Shown piece by piece: positions 16,705 through 25,544 of a stretch of DNA of 64,000 bases (its first letter is position 1; every line of letters starts with the position of its first letter). Both the position numbers and the translations under genes were made by a program. The DNA is taken from assembly GCA_039197065.1 (NCBI GenBank), contig JBCCUL010000012.1:134555-198554 (forward strand). The letters are read 5' to 3'. The notes under the pieces are model-generated. The model was not told the DNA's origin, made no database searches, and saw only the letters and a list, made by a program, of their open reading frames with translations. Source of the stretch: JANQPX01 sp039197065. GTDB lineage: Bacteria; Pseudomonadota; Alphaproteobacteria; Geminicoccales; Geminicoccaceae.

Positions 16705-17979
16705 GTGCTCGACCTCAAATGGCTGCGTGACCATCCCGATGCGCTGGACCGTGCTCTCGCGCGTCGAGGCGTTTCACCTCTGGCTGCGACGATCGTCGAT
16801 CTCGATGAGTCCGTTCGCCAGCTGCAGACCGACATCCAGGAAAAGCAGGCGCGCCGAAACGCGCTTTCCAAGGAAATCGGCAAGATCAAGGCGTCCGGCG
16901 GCGATGCTGACGCCGTCATGGCGGAGGTCGGCAGCCTCAAGGACGATATCCAGGGGGGCGAAGAGGATCTAAGGAAGCGGATGGCGGCGCTGGACGAGCT
17001 GCTCGCAGGCTTGCCCAATGTCCTCGCCGACGACGTCCCCGATGGATCGGACGAGAACGCAAATGTCGAGCTCAGGCGTCTGGGATCGCAGCGGAATTTC
17101 TCTTTTGCGCCGAAGGAGCATGACGATCTCGGCGCCGCCTTGGGCATGGATTTTGCCCGCGCTGCGAAGATGTCCGGCGCGCGCTTTGTTGCGATGTTCG
17201 GCGGGCTTGCGCGGCTGGAGCGGGCGATTGCATCGCTCATGCTCGACATCCAGACCAAGGAGAACGGTTATCAGGAAGTGTCGGTTCCGCTCTTGGTACG
17301 AGATGAAGCGGTTTATGGAACCGGTCAGCTGCCGAAATTCGCCGAAGATCTCTTCAAGACCACGACCGATCACTGGCTGATCCCGACCGCCGAAGTTGCG
17401 CTGACCAATCTGGTGGCCGGTGAGATTCTGGATGCAGAGGATCTGCCGCTGCGCTTCACGGCCTATACGCCTTGCTTTCGCTCCGAGGCCGGAAGTGCGG
17501 GCAAGGATACGAAAGGGATGATCCGCCAGCATCAGTTCACCAAGGTTGAGCTGGTCAGCATCACCCATCCGGACAAATCGGCGGAAGAGCATGAGCGCAT
17601 GACGTCATGTGCGGAAAAGGTGCTGGAGCGACTGGAGCTGCCCTATCGGGTCATGGTGCTGGCCTCAGGCGACACGGGCTTTGGCGCACGCAAGACCTAC
17701 GATCTTGAAGTCTGGCTGCCGGGCCAGAACCGCTATCGTGAGATTTCAAGCTGCTCCAATTGCGGCGACTTCCAGGCGCGGCGGATGAAGGCGCGCTTTC
17801 GGGAGAAGGGCGAGAAGGGCACTCAGTTCGTGCATACGCTGAATGGCTCCGGCCTGGCTGTCGGGCGCACCTTGGTGGCTGTTCTGGAGAATTATCAGGA
17901 GGAAGACGGCAGCGTGACCATTCCCACAGCGCTTCGACCTTATCTCGACGGGATGGAGCGGATGTCGCCCCATGGCTGA
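16705..17979 (+). CDS. serS: Seryl-tRNA synthetase
   Basis: Class II aminoacyl-tRNA synthetase charging tRNA-Ser in the cytoplasm. 424 residues: an N-terminal coiled-coil tRNA-binding arm (about residues 25-105, rich in charged heptads) and the catalytic domain with motif 2 CFRSEAGSAGKDTKGMIRQHQF and motif 3 SGLAVGRTLVAVLENY. The serine/ATP segment LIPTAEVALTNL is intact. GTG at 16705 is chosen since it gives the conserved MLDLKWLRDHPD start; the upstream open frame is longer but unconserved. The stop overlaps the surE start by 8 bp. Confidence 0.97.
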   Translation: MLDLKWLRDHPDALDRALARRGVSPLAATIVDLDESVRQLQTDIQEKQARRNALSKEIGKIKASGGDADAVMAEVGSLKDDIQGGEEDLRKRMAALDELLAGLPNVLADDVPDGSDENANVELRRLGSQRNFSFAPKEHDDLGAALGMDFARAAKMSGARFVAMFGGLARLERAIASLMLDIQTKENGYQEVSVPLLVRDEAVYGTGQLPKFAEDLFKTTTDHWLIPTAEVALTNLVAGEILDAEDLPLRFTAYTPCFRSEAGSAGKDTKGMIRQHQFTKVELVSITHPDKSAEEHERMTSCAEKVLERLELPYRVMVLASGDTGFGARKTYDLEVWLPGQNRYREISSCSNCGDFQARRMKARFREKGEKGTQFVHTLNGSGLAVGRTLVAVLENYQEEDGSVTIPTALRPYLDGMERMSPHG

Positions 17980-18796
17980 TGGCTCGATGCCAGCGAATGG
18001 TTCGCGCAACTCGATGCTTCCGCTCGACAGGTCGACGCGGATTCTGGTCACCAATGACGACGGCATCAATGCGCCTGGCCTGCGAGTCCTGGAGCGCATT
18101 GCACGGACGCTGAGCGATGACGTCTGGGTGGTCGCGCCTGAGACCAATCAGAGTGGCGCCTCTCACTCCTTGACGCTGCAGCGGCCATTGCGTGTCAGAA
18201 GCTACGGCCTGGATGATAATTGGCATGCCGTCGATGGCACGCCGACGGACTGCGTCCTTCTTGCGGTGCGCTCGATCATCAAGGACAAACCGATCGATCT
18301 CGTCCTTTCCGGCGTGAACTGGGGCGGCAATCTCGCGGATGATGTGACCTATTCGGGCACCATCGCCGCGGCGATGGAGGCGACGCTTTTCAACATCAAG
18401 GCCTTCGCGCTCAGCCAGGTTTTCCGTGGGCGTCAGGACATTCGTTGGGAGACGACGGAGCGTTATGCGCCGGACCTGATCCGAAAGCTCTTTCCGCTGG
18501 ATTGGGCTGACGACCTCCTGATCAACCTGAATTTCCCGGACTGCGAACCTGATGCGGTTACCGGTCATCAGGTCACCTTTCAGGGACGCCGCGAAGGGCA
18601 GGGCGAGCCCCTGGAAGAACGCTTCGATCCGAGAGGTCATCCCTATGTCTGGATCGGCCTTCAAAGTTTTGGGGAGAGCTTTGCGTCCGGCAGTGATCTT
18701 CAGGCGATTATCGATGGGAAAATCTCGATCACGCCGATTCACATGGATCTGACGCACCGGGAGAGCGTTGCGTCTATCGAAAACGCGCTCTCCTGA
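17972..18796 (+). CDS. surE: 5'/3'-nucleotidase SurE
   Basis: Metal-dependent nucleoside monophosphatase. 274 residues. Signature LVTNDDGINAPG (metal-binding Asp-Asp), followed by VVAPETNQSGASHSLTL and VLSGVNWGGNLADDVTYSGTIAAAMEA. It overlaps serS by 8 bp and follows the common serS-surE order. M15 at 18014 (MLPLDRSTRILVTNDDG) is nearer the usual family start, but the first ATG has GGAGCGGA upstream. The pcm gene that often sits between surE and nlpD is absent here. Confidence 0.95.
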   Translation: MADGSMPANGSRNSMLPLDRSTRILVTNDDGINAPGLRVLERIARTLSDDVWVVAPETNQSGASHSLTLQRPLRVRSYGLDDNWHAVDGTPTDCVLLAVRSIIKDKPIDLVLSGVNWGGNLADDVTYSGTIAAAMEATLFNIKAFALSQVFRGRQDIRWETTERYAPDLIRKLFPLDWADDLLINLNFPDCEPDAVTGHQVTFQGRREGQGEPLEERFDPRGHPYVWIGLQSFGESFASGSDLQAIIDGKISITPIHMDLTHRESVASIENALS

Positions 18797-18843
18797 TCGA
18801 TGACGACAGAAAGTGCGGCACATCGCCGTTGATCATGCTATTC

Positions 18844-18916
18844 TATCTTAAACAAGATAATACGATCATACCTGAAGGTGCTGCTTTAACCAGGACGGCG
18901 ATGTTCATTCCTGGTT
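18844..18916 (+). promoter_or_regulatory. Two inverted repeats between surE and the LysM lipoprotein gene
   Basis: TATCTT-AAAC-AAGATA (18844-18859), a perfect 6-bp stem in an AT-rich patch, and AACCAGGA-N13-TCCTGGTT (18888-18916), a perfect 8-bp stem. The second is not followed by T residues, so it is not a standard terminator. They could be operator or leader structures for the lipoprotein gene. Confidence 0.4.
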
Positions 18917-18963
18917 CATCATGTGGTGCTTAAGGGTCATGGGCTTCGATCGGGACGGGACGA

Positions 18964-20028
18964 ATGAAGAGTGATGTGGATCGACGTCTGATGCGATTGC
19001 CTCTGCTGACGAAGCGCCTGCAGCCGGCGATGTCTGGTATCGCGATCTCTCTTCTGTTCATGGCCTCCCTGTCCGCCTGCACGACCTATCGTTCCCTCGA
19101 CCAGGGTGCTTCGGTTCCCTGGGCCAAGGCCTTGACCGCTGAAAGAGGCGGCCCGCTTGAGGATGGCCGATATCGGGTGAGCAGCGGCGATGCGCTGAGC
19201 ACGATCGCAGACCGTTACGGCGTTCGCCTGGCTTCCCTCGCGACCGCGAACAACATCCAGCCGCCTTACATTCTCTATCCCGGAGAAGTCTTGCGGATAC
19301 CGGAAGAAATCCCCGTCCCGGCAAGACGCCCTCAGATCATTCAAACGGCCCTGCCGCCCGCTGGAGAAGCAGCGCCGAATGAAACGCAGGCTTGGAAGCG
19401 CGAGGCAGCACCCGCAGGTGAGCGTTACGTCGTCAAAACAGGCGAAAGCCTGGCGTTGATCGCCGTGCGCCGTGGTCTCACCCTCGGGGACCTGGTCGCC
19501 ACCAATGATCTCAAGCCGCCTTACACGATCAAGCCGGGCCAGGTTCTGATCATTCCTCCGAAGGAAAATGCGTGGAAGCGATCCGGACGGACGGAAACCT
19601 CGGAGACCGCCTCATCGATGCCGCCTCCGCCGCCGCTTAGCAGTGAGGGGTTCATCTGGCCCGTCGCTGGCGATCTCGTCGGCAGCTTCGAGCAGAACAG
19701 CGAGAAGGGCAGGAGCGGCGGCGTGACGATCGCTGCCAGAAGGGGAGCTGCCGTTCGCGCCGCGGACAGCGGTATCGTCGCTTATGCCGGTGAAGCGCTC
19801 AGTGGCTATGGGCGGATGGTCATGCTGCGGCATGCGGAGGGCTATGTGACGCTTTACGCCCATAATGACGCCATCCTCGTCAAGGAAGGGGATGTGGTCC
19901 GTCGCGGGGAACCGATAGCAGAAGTCGGCAGCAGCGGTGATGTTAGCCAGAGCCAGCTGCATTTTGAGATCAGGAAAGGCAAGGCGCCGGTCGATCCCGC
20001 GAGAATTTTGGCCGGTCTGCCGGGATGA
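18964..20028 (+). CDS. NlpD-like lipoprotein: two LysM domains and a degenerate M23 (LytM) domain
   Basis: 354 residues. Lipobox LSAC (Cys39); LysM 1 at about 68-112, LysM 2 at 154-198, LytM/M23 domain at about 230-347. Two zinc-ligand positions are changed: the first His/Asp motif reads RSGGVTIAA (Ser and Thr where His and Asp are expected) and the last reads QLHFEIR (Gln for the first His). It should therefore not be an active endopeptidase but, like NlpD/EnvC, an activator of N-acetylmuramyl-L-alanine amidases during cell division. Position after surE agrees with NlpD. Peptidoglycan binding by LysM is well established for the family. Confidence 0.9.
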   Translation: MKSDVDRRLMRLPLLTKRLQPAMSGIAISLLFMASLSACTTYRSLDQGASVPWAKALTAERGGPLEDGRYRVSSGDALSTIADRYGVRLASLATANNIQPPYILYPGEVLRIPEEIPVPARRPQIIQTALPPAGEAAPNETQAWKREAAPAGERYVVKTGESLALIAVRRGLTLGDLVATNDLKPPYTIKPGQVLIIPPKENAWKRSGRTETSETASSMPPPPPLSSEGFIWPVAGDLVGSFEQNSEKGRSGGVTIAARRGAAVRAADSGIVAYAGEALSGYGRMVMLRHAEGYVTLYAHNDAILVKEGDVVRRGEPIAEVGSSGDVSQSQLHFEIRKGKAPVDPARILAGLPG

Positions 20029-20084
20029 CAGATCGGAAATCTCTGAGCGTCGGCCTCGAGACGTGCAGGATCTCGATCTGATCG

Positions 20085-20930
20085 CTAAGCTTTGCGTCCA
20101 GCCAGATCCTGAACATATTGCCACGCCACCCGGCCCGAGCGAGCGCCTCGCGTGGTCGCCCATTCCAGCGCATCGCGCCGCAACTCATCCTCGTCGATCT
20201 CGATTTTGAGATCACGGCAGTAGCCTTTGACCATGGCGAGAAAGTCGTCCTGGGAGCAGGGGTGAAACCCTAACCACAGGCCGAACCTGTCGGATAATGA
20301 CACTTTCTCTTCAACGGACTCGCCGGGATGAATGGCGGTTGCGCGCTCGTTTTCGATCATGTCCCGCGGCATGAGATGCCGTCGATTGGACGTCGCATAG
20401 AACAGCACATTGCTGGGTCGGCCCTCGAGGCCGCCCTCGAGAACGGCCTTCAGGGACTTGTAGCTGCTTTCCCCTGCATCGAAGCTGAGATCGTCGCAGA
20501 AAAGAAGGCAGCGCCGCTCGTTTTCCGAGAGCATCTTCAAGAGCGTCGGGAGGCTTTCGATGTCCTCCCTGTGAATTTCGATCAGAGCCAGTGAACCGGG
20601 TTGGTCCCGATTGATATCCTGATGAATGGCCTTGACCAGCGAACTCTTGCCCATGCCGCGCGAACCCCAGAGCAGGGCGTTGTTCGCGGGCTTACCATCG
20701 GCGAAACACTCCGTGTTGCTCTTGAGGATGTCGCGCACGCGATCGATGCCGACCAGCAGGTCGAGCGATACGGCAGCTACCTTCGGAACCGGCCGAAGCG
20801 CACATCCTTCCGCTTCCCAGACGAAGGCGTCGGCTGCGGAAAGATCGATGTCTGCAGCGGCAGGCGGTGCAAGCCGTTCGACGGCATGAACGAGGCGCTG
20901 AAAGAGACCGAGGATTTTGTCATTACTCAT
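20085..20930 (-). CDS. DUF815-family AAA ATPase
   Basis: P-loop ATPase of unknown cellular role found widely in Alphaproteobacteria. 281 residues from M at 20930 (MSNDKILGLFQRL). Walker A is LLWGSRGMGKSSLVKA, Walker B is CLLFCDDLSFD, and a sensor-like segment is VLFYATSNRRHLMP; the C-terminal region includes SLSDRFGLWLGFHPCSQ. No ribosome-binding site decides between 20930 and a start 13 codons further upstream. Convergent with the LysM lipoprotein gene; divergent from yajC. Confidence 0.9.
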   Translation of the reverse strand: MSNDKILGLFQRLVHAVERLAPPAAADIDLSAADAFVWEAEGCALRPVPKVAAVSLDLLVGIDRVRDILKSNTECFADGKPANNALLWGSRGMGKSSLVKAIHQDINRDQPGSLALIEIHREDIESLPTLLKMLSENERRCLLFCDDLSFDAGESSYKSLKAVLEGGLEGRPSNVLFYATSNRRHLMPRDMIENERATAIHPGESVEEKVSLSDRFGLWLGFHPCSQDDFLAMVKGYCRDLKIEIDEDELRRDALEWATTRGARSGRVAWQYVQDLAGRKA

Positions 20931-21232
20931 GGTGCGCTGGAAGCTATGTCGTCTTGATCCATGGATCAACCATCAAGCGGACGGGTGCCCATTCTCAAGC
21001 AGGCGCCGACATCGGTCCGTGTTGAAATGAACCAATCCGGCGATTGCCGGTTTTTCCGCTCGACAACCAGGATTGACGCCTTATCTATGGCTTGACCAAA
21101 CCGAGCGCCGTCGACGGGGATGGGCGGGGCAGGTGATGCGGATCGATGAGGCAAGTGCCATTGTTGGCTTTTGTTTTGCCCGTCGTTATAGTCCGCGCCC
21201 GATCAACTCGTTAGATTCCCAAGAGGAACGCT
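20931..21232. other. Divergent intergenic region, DUF815 gene / yajC
   Basis: 302 bp without a gene. The half next to yajC holds a good promoter (listed separately). No hairpin or riboswitch-like fold was noticed in the rest. Confidence 0.5.
21164..21192 (+). promoter_or_regulatory. Sigma-70-type promoter of yajC-secD-secF
   Basis: TTGGCT (21164-21169), 17-bp spacer, TATAGT (21187-21192). It ends 40 bp before the yajC ATG, and AGAGGAA gives a good ribosome-binding site between them. Confidence 0.6.
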
Positions 21233-21634
21233 ATGTTTATCAACGAAGCCTATGCGCAGACTGCAGGCGCCGGCGGTGGCGATTTTCTGGTATCGATGCT
21301 GCCATTGATCCTGATCTTCGTCGTCTTCTACTTTTTGCTGATCCGCCCGCAGCAGCAGAAGATGAAGGCGCATCGGGCGATGATCTCGGCCGTCAAGCGC
21401 GGTGACAAAGTCCTGACCGCAGGCGGTATCTTCGGAACGGTCAGCAAAGTGGAAGAGGCTGACGACGTCGTTCTGGTCGAGATCGCCAAGGATGTCCGGG
21501 TCCGTATTGCTCGCTCCACCATTTCGGATGTCGTCAACAAACCGGGTCAGGCCAAGGCTGCTAACGACGCCGGGTCGCCGTCTGTCGAGAAGACCGGTTT
21601 GATGTCGCAGCTGTTCGGCAAGAAAGAGGGCTGA
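21233..21634 (+). CDS. yajC: Preprotein translocase subunit YajC
   Basis: Small single-pass inner-membrane partner of SecDF. 133 residues with one transmembrane helix (about 18-39, LPLILIFVVFYFLLIRPQQ) followed by the conserved basic segment and GDKVLTAGGIFGTV. First gene of a compact yajC-secD-secF operon; secD begins 6 bp after its stop. The C-terminal tail (after about residue 105) is Ala/Gly/Ser-rich and variable. Confidence 0.96.
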   Translation: MFINEAYAQTAGAGGGDFLVSMLPLILIFVVFYFLLIRPQQQKMKAHRAMISAVKRGDKVLTAGGIFGTVSKVEEADDVVLVEIAKDVRVRIARSTISDVVNKPGQAKAANDAGSPSVEKTGLMSQLFGKKEG

Positions 21635-21640
21635 TCACCG

Positions 21641-23224
21641 ATGCTGCGCTTCTCCTCCTGGACGATAGGATCGATCATCGCGATCTGCATTGCGGGCATT
21701 GTTCTAAGCCTGCCAAATCTATTTTCGCGTGAGCAGATGGAGAAGCTCCCGGACTGGCTGCCCAACCAGCAGATCAATCTCGGCCTCGACCTGCAAGGCG
21801 GCTCTCATCTTCTCCTCGACGTTGGTGTCGACGTGGTGGTTGAAGAGCGCATGGAAGCTGTCGCCGATGACATCAGGAGGCTTTTGCGGCCCGAAGGTGT
21901 CCGATATCGGGGTGTCGGCGCCCGCGGCGATACGACATCCTTCACGCTGGTCGACAGCAGTCAGGCGCCTCAAGCCCTTGAGATCCTAAGAGAACTCAAC
22001 ACCAATCTCGTGACCCCTGATTTCGAGATCGAGGAAGCCGGCAATGGACGCATCGAGATCACATTGACCGATGCGGCCGCTACGCAGCTTCGGAACTCCG
22101 CGGTTCAACAGTCGCTTGAAATCGTCAGGCGGCGGATCGATGAAGTCGGCACGCGCGAGCCGACAATTCAGCGCCAGGGCGCTTCGCGCATCGTCGTTCA
22201 GGTTCCTGGCGAGAAGAACCCGGATGCCATCAAGCGCCTCCTCGGCCAGACCGCGAAGATGAATTTTCATCTGGTCGATATGGATACGAGCGTCGCGCAG
22301 GCGCTCTCCGGCAACCTCCCCGCCGGATCGATCCTGCTGCCGATGGAAGATGGGGAGGGCGCGGAACAGATCGTGGTCCGAAAGCGCATCGAAGTCAGCG
22401 GCGAGAATCTGGTCAACGCGCAGCCGACCTACCAGCAAAATCAGCCGGTTGTAAGCTTTACATTCGACAATGTCGGCGCTCGAAAGTTCGGTAATGTCAC
22501 CAGAGATCACGTGAACGAGCTCCTGGCGATCGTACTCGACGACAAGGTGATCAGCTCGCCCAGGATCAACGAGCCAATATTGGGCGGAAACGGCGTCATC
22601 TCCGGCAACTTTACCGTGGAAAGCGCAAGTGAGCTGGCGATACTGCTGCGCGCTGGCGCTTTGCCGGCGCCACTTAGTGTGGTCGAGGAACGGACTGTCG
22701 GCCCAGGGCTCGGCGAGGACTCGATCGCGGCGGGCAAACTGGCGGGTATCATCGGTCTGATCGCCGTCATGGTATTCATGGCGTTCTACTACGGCCCCAT
22801 CTTCGGCCTTGCGGCAGATGTCGCTTTGGTCGTGAACCTCATCCTGATCACCGCGCTTCTCTCGATGCTGCAGGCGACGCTGACCCTGCCTGGCATCGCT
22901 GGCATCGTTCTGACTGTCGGCATGGCGGTCGACGCCAACGTTCTCGTGTTCGAGCGCATTCGTGAGGAGGCGAGGTTGGGCAAGTCGCCGATAGCCGCCG
23001 TCGACACCGGCTATCGCGAGGCCATGCGCACGATTATCGACGCCAACGTCACGACATTGATCGCGGCTATCCTTCTCTACGCCTTCGGGTCAGGGCCGAT
23101 ACGCGGTTTCGCCGTCACGCTCGGCTGCGGCATCATCACCTCGATGTTCACCGCGATCATGCTTACCCGTCTGTTGATCAGCACCTGGCTCCGGCGTTCG
23201 CGCCCTGCCATGCTTCCGGTCTGA
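21641..23224 (+). CDS. secD: Protein translocase subunit SecD
   Basis: Proton-driven RND-family membrane protein that helps pull exported proteins into the periplasm. 527 residues: N-terminal helix, large periplasmic P1 domain with the early motif GLDLQGGSHLLLDV, then five C-terminal helices (from about residue 365) holding GIAGIVLTVGMAVDANVLVFERIREE, which contains the conserved proton-relay Asp. Starts 6 bp after yajC; secF follows after 11 bp. Confidence 0.97.
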   Translation: MLRFSSWTIGSIIAICIAGIVLSLPNLFSREQMEKLPDWLPNQQINLGLDLQGGSHLLLDVGVDVVVEERMEAVADDIRRLLRPEGVRYRGVGARGDTTSFTLVDSSQAPQALEILRELNTNLVTPDFEIEEAGNGRIEITLTDAAATQLRNSAVQQSLEIVRRRIDEVGTREPTIQRQGASRIVVQVPGEKNPDAIKRLLGQTAKMNFHLVDMDTSVAQALSGNLPAGSILLPMEDGEGAEQIVVRKRIEVSGENLVNAQPTYQQNQPVVSFTFDNVGARKFGNVTRDHVNELLAIVLDDKVISSPRINEPILGGNGVISGNFTVESASELAILLRAGALPAPLSVVEERTVGPGLGEDSIAAGKLAGIIGLIAVMVFMAFYYGPIFGLAADVALVVNLILITALLSMLQATLTLPGIAGIVLTVGMAVDANVLVFERIREEARLGKSPIAAVDTGYREAMRTIIDANVTTLIAAILLYAFGSGPIRGFAVTLGCGIITSMFTAIMLTRLLISTWLRRSRPAMLPV

Positions 23225-23235
23225 GGTTTCGATCC

Positions 23236-24177
23236 ATGATGAGTTTCCGCCTGGTTCCCGATCAGACCAAGGTCCCTTTCCTCAGCTTTCGTAAGATCGC
23301 GATGGCGCTCTCGGGGCTGTTCGCCCTGATCAGCATCGCCTTGCTGCCGACCATGGGGCTCAATTTCGGCATCGACTTCAAGGGCGGCACGATGATCGAA
23401 GTGCGCATGCCCGGCGAAGCGGCCGATATCGCCGCGATGCGCACCAACCTGAACGGTCTCGGCCTGGGCGAGGTTGCCCTTCAGCAAGTCGATCAACCCG
23501 TGGATGTTCTGATCCGGGTCGAAAAGCAGGAAGAGGATCAGGGCGATCAGCAGGCCGTCAGTCTGATCAAGCAGTCACTGGCCGAGGAGTTCGGCGACGA
23601 TATCGACTATCGTCGCGTCGAAACGGTCGGCGCCAAGGTCAGCGATGAACTTTATCTGGCCAGCGCCGAGGCCGTCACCTTCGCGCTCATCGCCATCCTC
23701 GCCTATATCTGGTTTCGGTTCGAATGGCAGTTCGCCGTGGCCTCGATCGTCGCGTTGGTTCACGACGTCCTTTTGACGCTCGGGCTCTTTTCGCTGCTTG
23801 GCCTGGAGTTCAACCTGGCCATCGTCGCAGCACTTTTGACGATCGTCGGCTATTCGCTGAACGACACCGTGGTGGTATTCGACCGCGTTCGCGAGAACCT
23901 GCGCAAATACAAGAAGATGCCGCTTGTCGATCTCCTGGATCGATCGCTGAACGACACGCTGGCGCGTACCTTGATGACATCCGTGACCACGCTTCTGGCT
24001 CTAGGCGCCCTCTACGTGTTCGGCGGTCCTGTGATCCGCGACTTCACCTTCGCGCTGATCTGGGGTGTGCTGATCGGTACCTACTCCTCGATCTTCATCG
24101 CTTCGCCAATCCTTCTGTACCTCAATCTTCGCGCCGAGTCCGTCGCCCTGCCAGACGCAGCCAAAGAGACGCCGTAG
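23236..24177 (+). CDS. secF: Protein translocase subunit SecF
   Basis: Partner of SecD. 313 residues with an N-terminal helix, periplasmic segment beginning FGIDFKGGTMIEV, and five C-terminal helices including TIVGYSLNDTVVVFDRVREN, the SecF counterpart of the SecD proton-relay motif. Two adjacent ATGs (23236, 23239) could each be the start. Last of the core translocase genes; the Mth938-like gene follows 53 bp downstream on the same strand. Confidence 0.97.
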   Translation: MMSFRLVPDQTKVPFLSFRKIAMALSGLFALISIALLPTMGLNFGIDFKGGTMIEVRMPGEAADIAAMRTNLNGLGLGEVALQQVDQPVDVLIRVEKQEEDQGDQQAVSLIKQSLAEEFGDDIDYRRVETVGAKVSDELYLASAEAVTFALIAILAYIWFRFEWQFAVASIVALVHDVLLTLGLFSLLGLEFNLAIVAALLTIVGYSLNDTVVVFDRVRENLRKYKKMPLVDLLDRSLNDTLARTLMTSVTTLLALGALYVFGGPVIRDFTFALIWGVLIGTYSSIFIASPILLYLNLRAESVALPDAAKETP

Positions 24178-24230
24178 CACGGTAGGCTGGACTTGGACCT
24201 CGTTCCCGTTCCGATGCGGTGGAGGCAAGC

Positions 24231-24608
24231 ATGGAGCTGATCCATCAGCCGCCTTCAGGCGGACGGCCCCTGGTTCAAGGATATGGGGAGGGTGGTTTTC
24301 GGGTATCGGGTAACAGGTATCAGGGCTCGATCCTGCTGCTGCCCGACCGGACCGAGGACTGGCCGGTGCAGACAATGGCTGATCTCACCATTAAGAGCCT
24401 TCAGCCGCTGATCGACTTCGAGCCTTCCATCGAACTGCTGATCATCGGCTGCGGCGCCAGTCTTGCACCGGCACCGGTGACCCTCCGCGACGTTTTTCGC
24501 ACCAAGGGGATCGGCGTCGAGACGATGGACACAGGTGCGGCCTGCCGGACCTACAACGTTCTGGCAGGCGAGGATAGGCGGGTCGGTGCGGCGTTGATCA
24601 GAGGCTAG
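24231..24608 (+). CDS. Mth938-like domain protein (NDUFAF3 homologue, COG3737/DUF498)
   Basis: 125-residue single-domain protein whose mitochondrial counterpart NDUFAF3 helps assemble complex I. Family sequence visible: GYGEGGFRVSGNRYQGSILLLPDR near the N-terminus, then LLIIGCGASLAPAPVTLRDVFRTKGIGVETMDTGAACRTYNVLAGEDRRVGAALI. GGTGGAGG before the ATG at 24231 decides the start over the in-frame GTG at 24219. Downstream of secF as in many alphaproteobacteria. A direct role in complex I here is inference. Confidence 0.9.
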   Translation: MELIHQPPSGGRPLVQGYGEGGFRVSGNRYQGSILLLPDRTEDWPVQTMADLTIKSLQPLIDFEPSIELLIIGCGASLAPAPVTLRDVFRTKGIGVETMDTGAACRTYNVLAGEDRRVGAALIRG

Positions 24609-24624
24609 TTGGGCGGCGGCCCCT

Positions 24625-25368
24625 CTAGAATACCCCCGCAATCGAGCGCGTCAGCCCCGCCACCAATTGCGGCGCTGCGTCTTCGAATTCCAGATTAGCC
24701 TGGTTTGCAACGCTCATCACGCGGGTTCGGTAGCGCTTCCAGCCGCTTGTCCTATTGGCGCGAACGATGCGCGAGCCGCTCGTTCCCTGGCCGACATCCT
24801 GCTCGAAGGTCTCGGTGACCACCTCGCCTTGGGTTGCACGCTCCGATACCTGGATATCCGTGATCGCCGAATAGGTGACGTCTTTGACGAAGGCGCCGGC
24901 CGCCGATTCCACGGCTGCGCCGATCAGTCCGCCGCCGATGATGCTGCCGGTATCCTTGGTGGCGGCACGCGTGCCGGCGGCCCCGACGGCGGCCCCGAAG
25001 AGAGCGCCGCCAAAACCGCTTGCAAAAGCGTCCTCAGCGGCGGTTGCCGAACTCTTGCCGGCCTGCAGGACGTTGGCCTGCAGCATGTAATGGGCGCGTT
25101 CCGGATTGCTGACGAGTTGATAGCCGCGCTTCTGGAGATGGGCCTTCACGTCCTGCTCGATATCAAAGTCCTCACGGTCCGATGTGTTCTTGACCTCGAC
25201 GAACACGGTCCGACGCGCCGGCGGCAGAGGTTCCAGAAAAATCGAATCGGACATGCGCGTCTGCACGTCGAGTTCGCGCTTGCTGATCGCAGTTGTCGTG
25301 GCGGCACAGGCTGACAGAAAGACACAACCGAGCAGAACGGCAGCGGAGCAAATGGGGCGTCTGGACAT
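24625..25368 (-). CDS. TraT-like (complement-resistance family) lipoprotein
   Basis: Outer-membrane lipoprotein; 247 residues. Signal peptide with lipobox FLSAC, followed by the TraT-family segment ISKRELDVQTRMSDSIFLEP, and a Gly/Ala-rich amphipathic middle (FGGALFGAAVGAAGTRAA). In plasmids TraT acts in surface exclusion, but chromosomal copies such as this one, without tra genes, have no proven role. AAAGGAG precedes the ATG at 25368. Probably downstream of sodB on the same strand, with a 176-bp gap. Confidence 0.88.
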   Translation of the reverse strand: MSRRPICSAAVLLGCVFLSACAATTTAISKRELDVQTRMSDSIFLEPLPPARRTVFVEVKNTSDREDFDIEQDVKAHLQKRGYQLVSNPERAHYMLQANVLQAGKSSATAAEDAFASGFGGALFGAAVGAAGTRAATKDTGSIIGGGLIGAAVESAAGAFVKDVTYSAITDIQVSERATQGEVVTETFEQDVGQGTSGSRIVRANRTSGWKRYRTRVMSVANQANLEFEDAAPQLVAGLTRSIAGVF

Positions 25369-25544
25369 GCGGCAAACTCCTTTCGCGCCGATCGCTTGGC
25401 GCAGGGGATCCTGCCGACTGAGGGTTCCACATAAGAAAGGAGGAGCGGCCATCATGGGCGCACCCCTCCTCCCTTGAACTTATTGCTTGGCGTCCGGCTA
25501 AGGCCGGTACGCTGCCGCTGAAGGCAACTGTCGAAAGACGGCCG

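Noticed and set aside
17651..18823. 390-codon open frame on the minus strand
   Set aside because: Lies opposite serS and surE, both certain genes. Arg- and Asp-rich shadow sequence without motifs.
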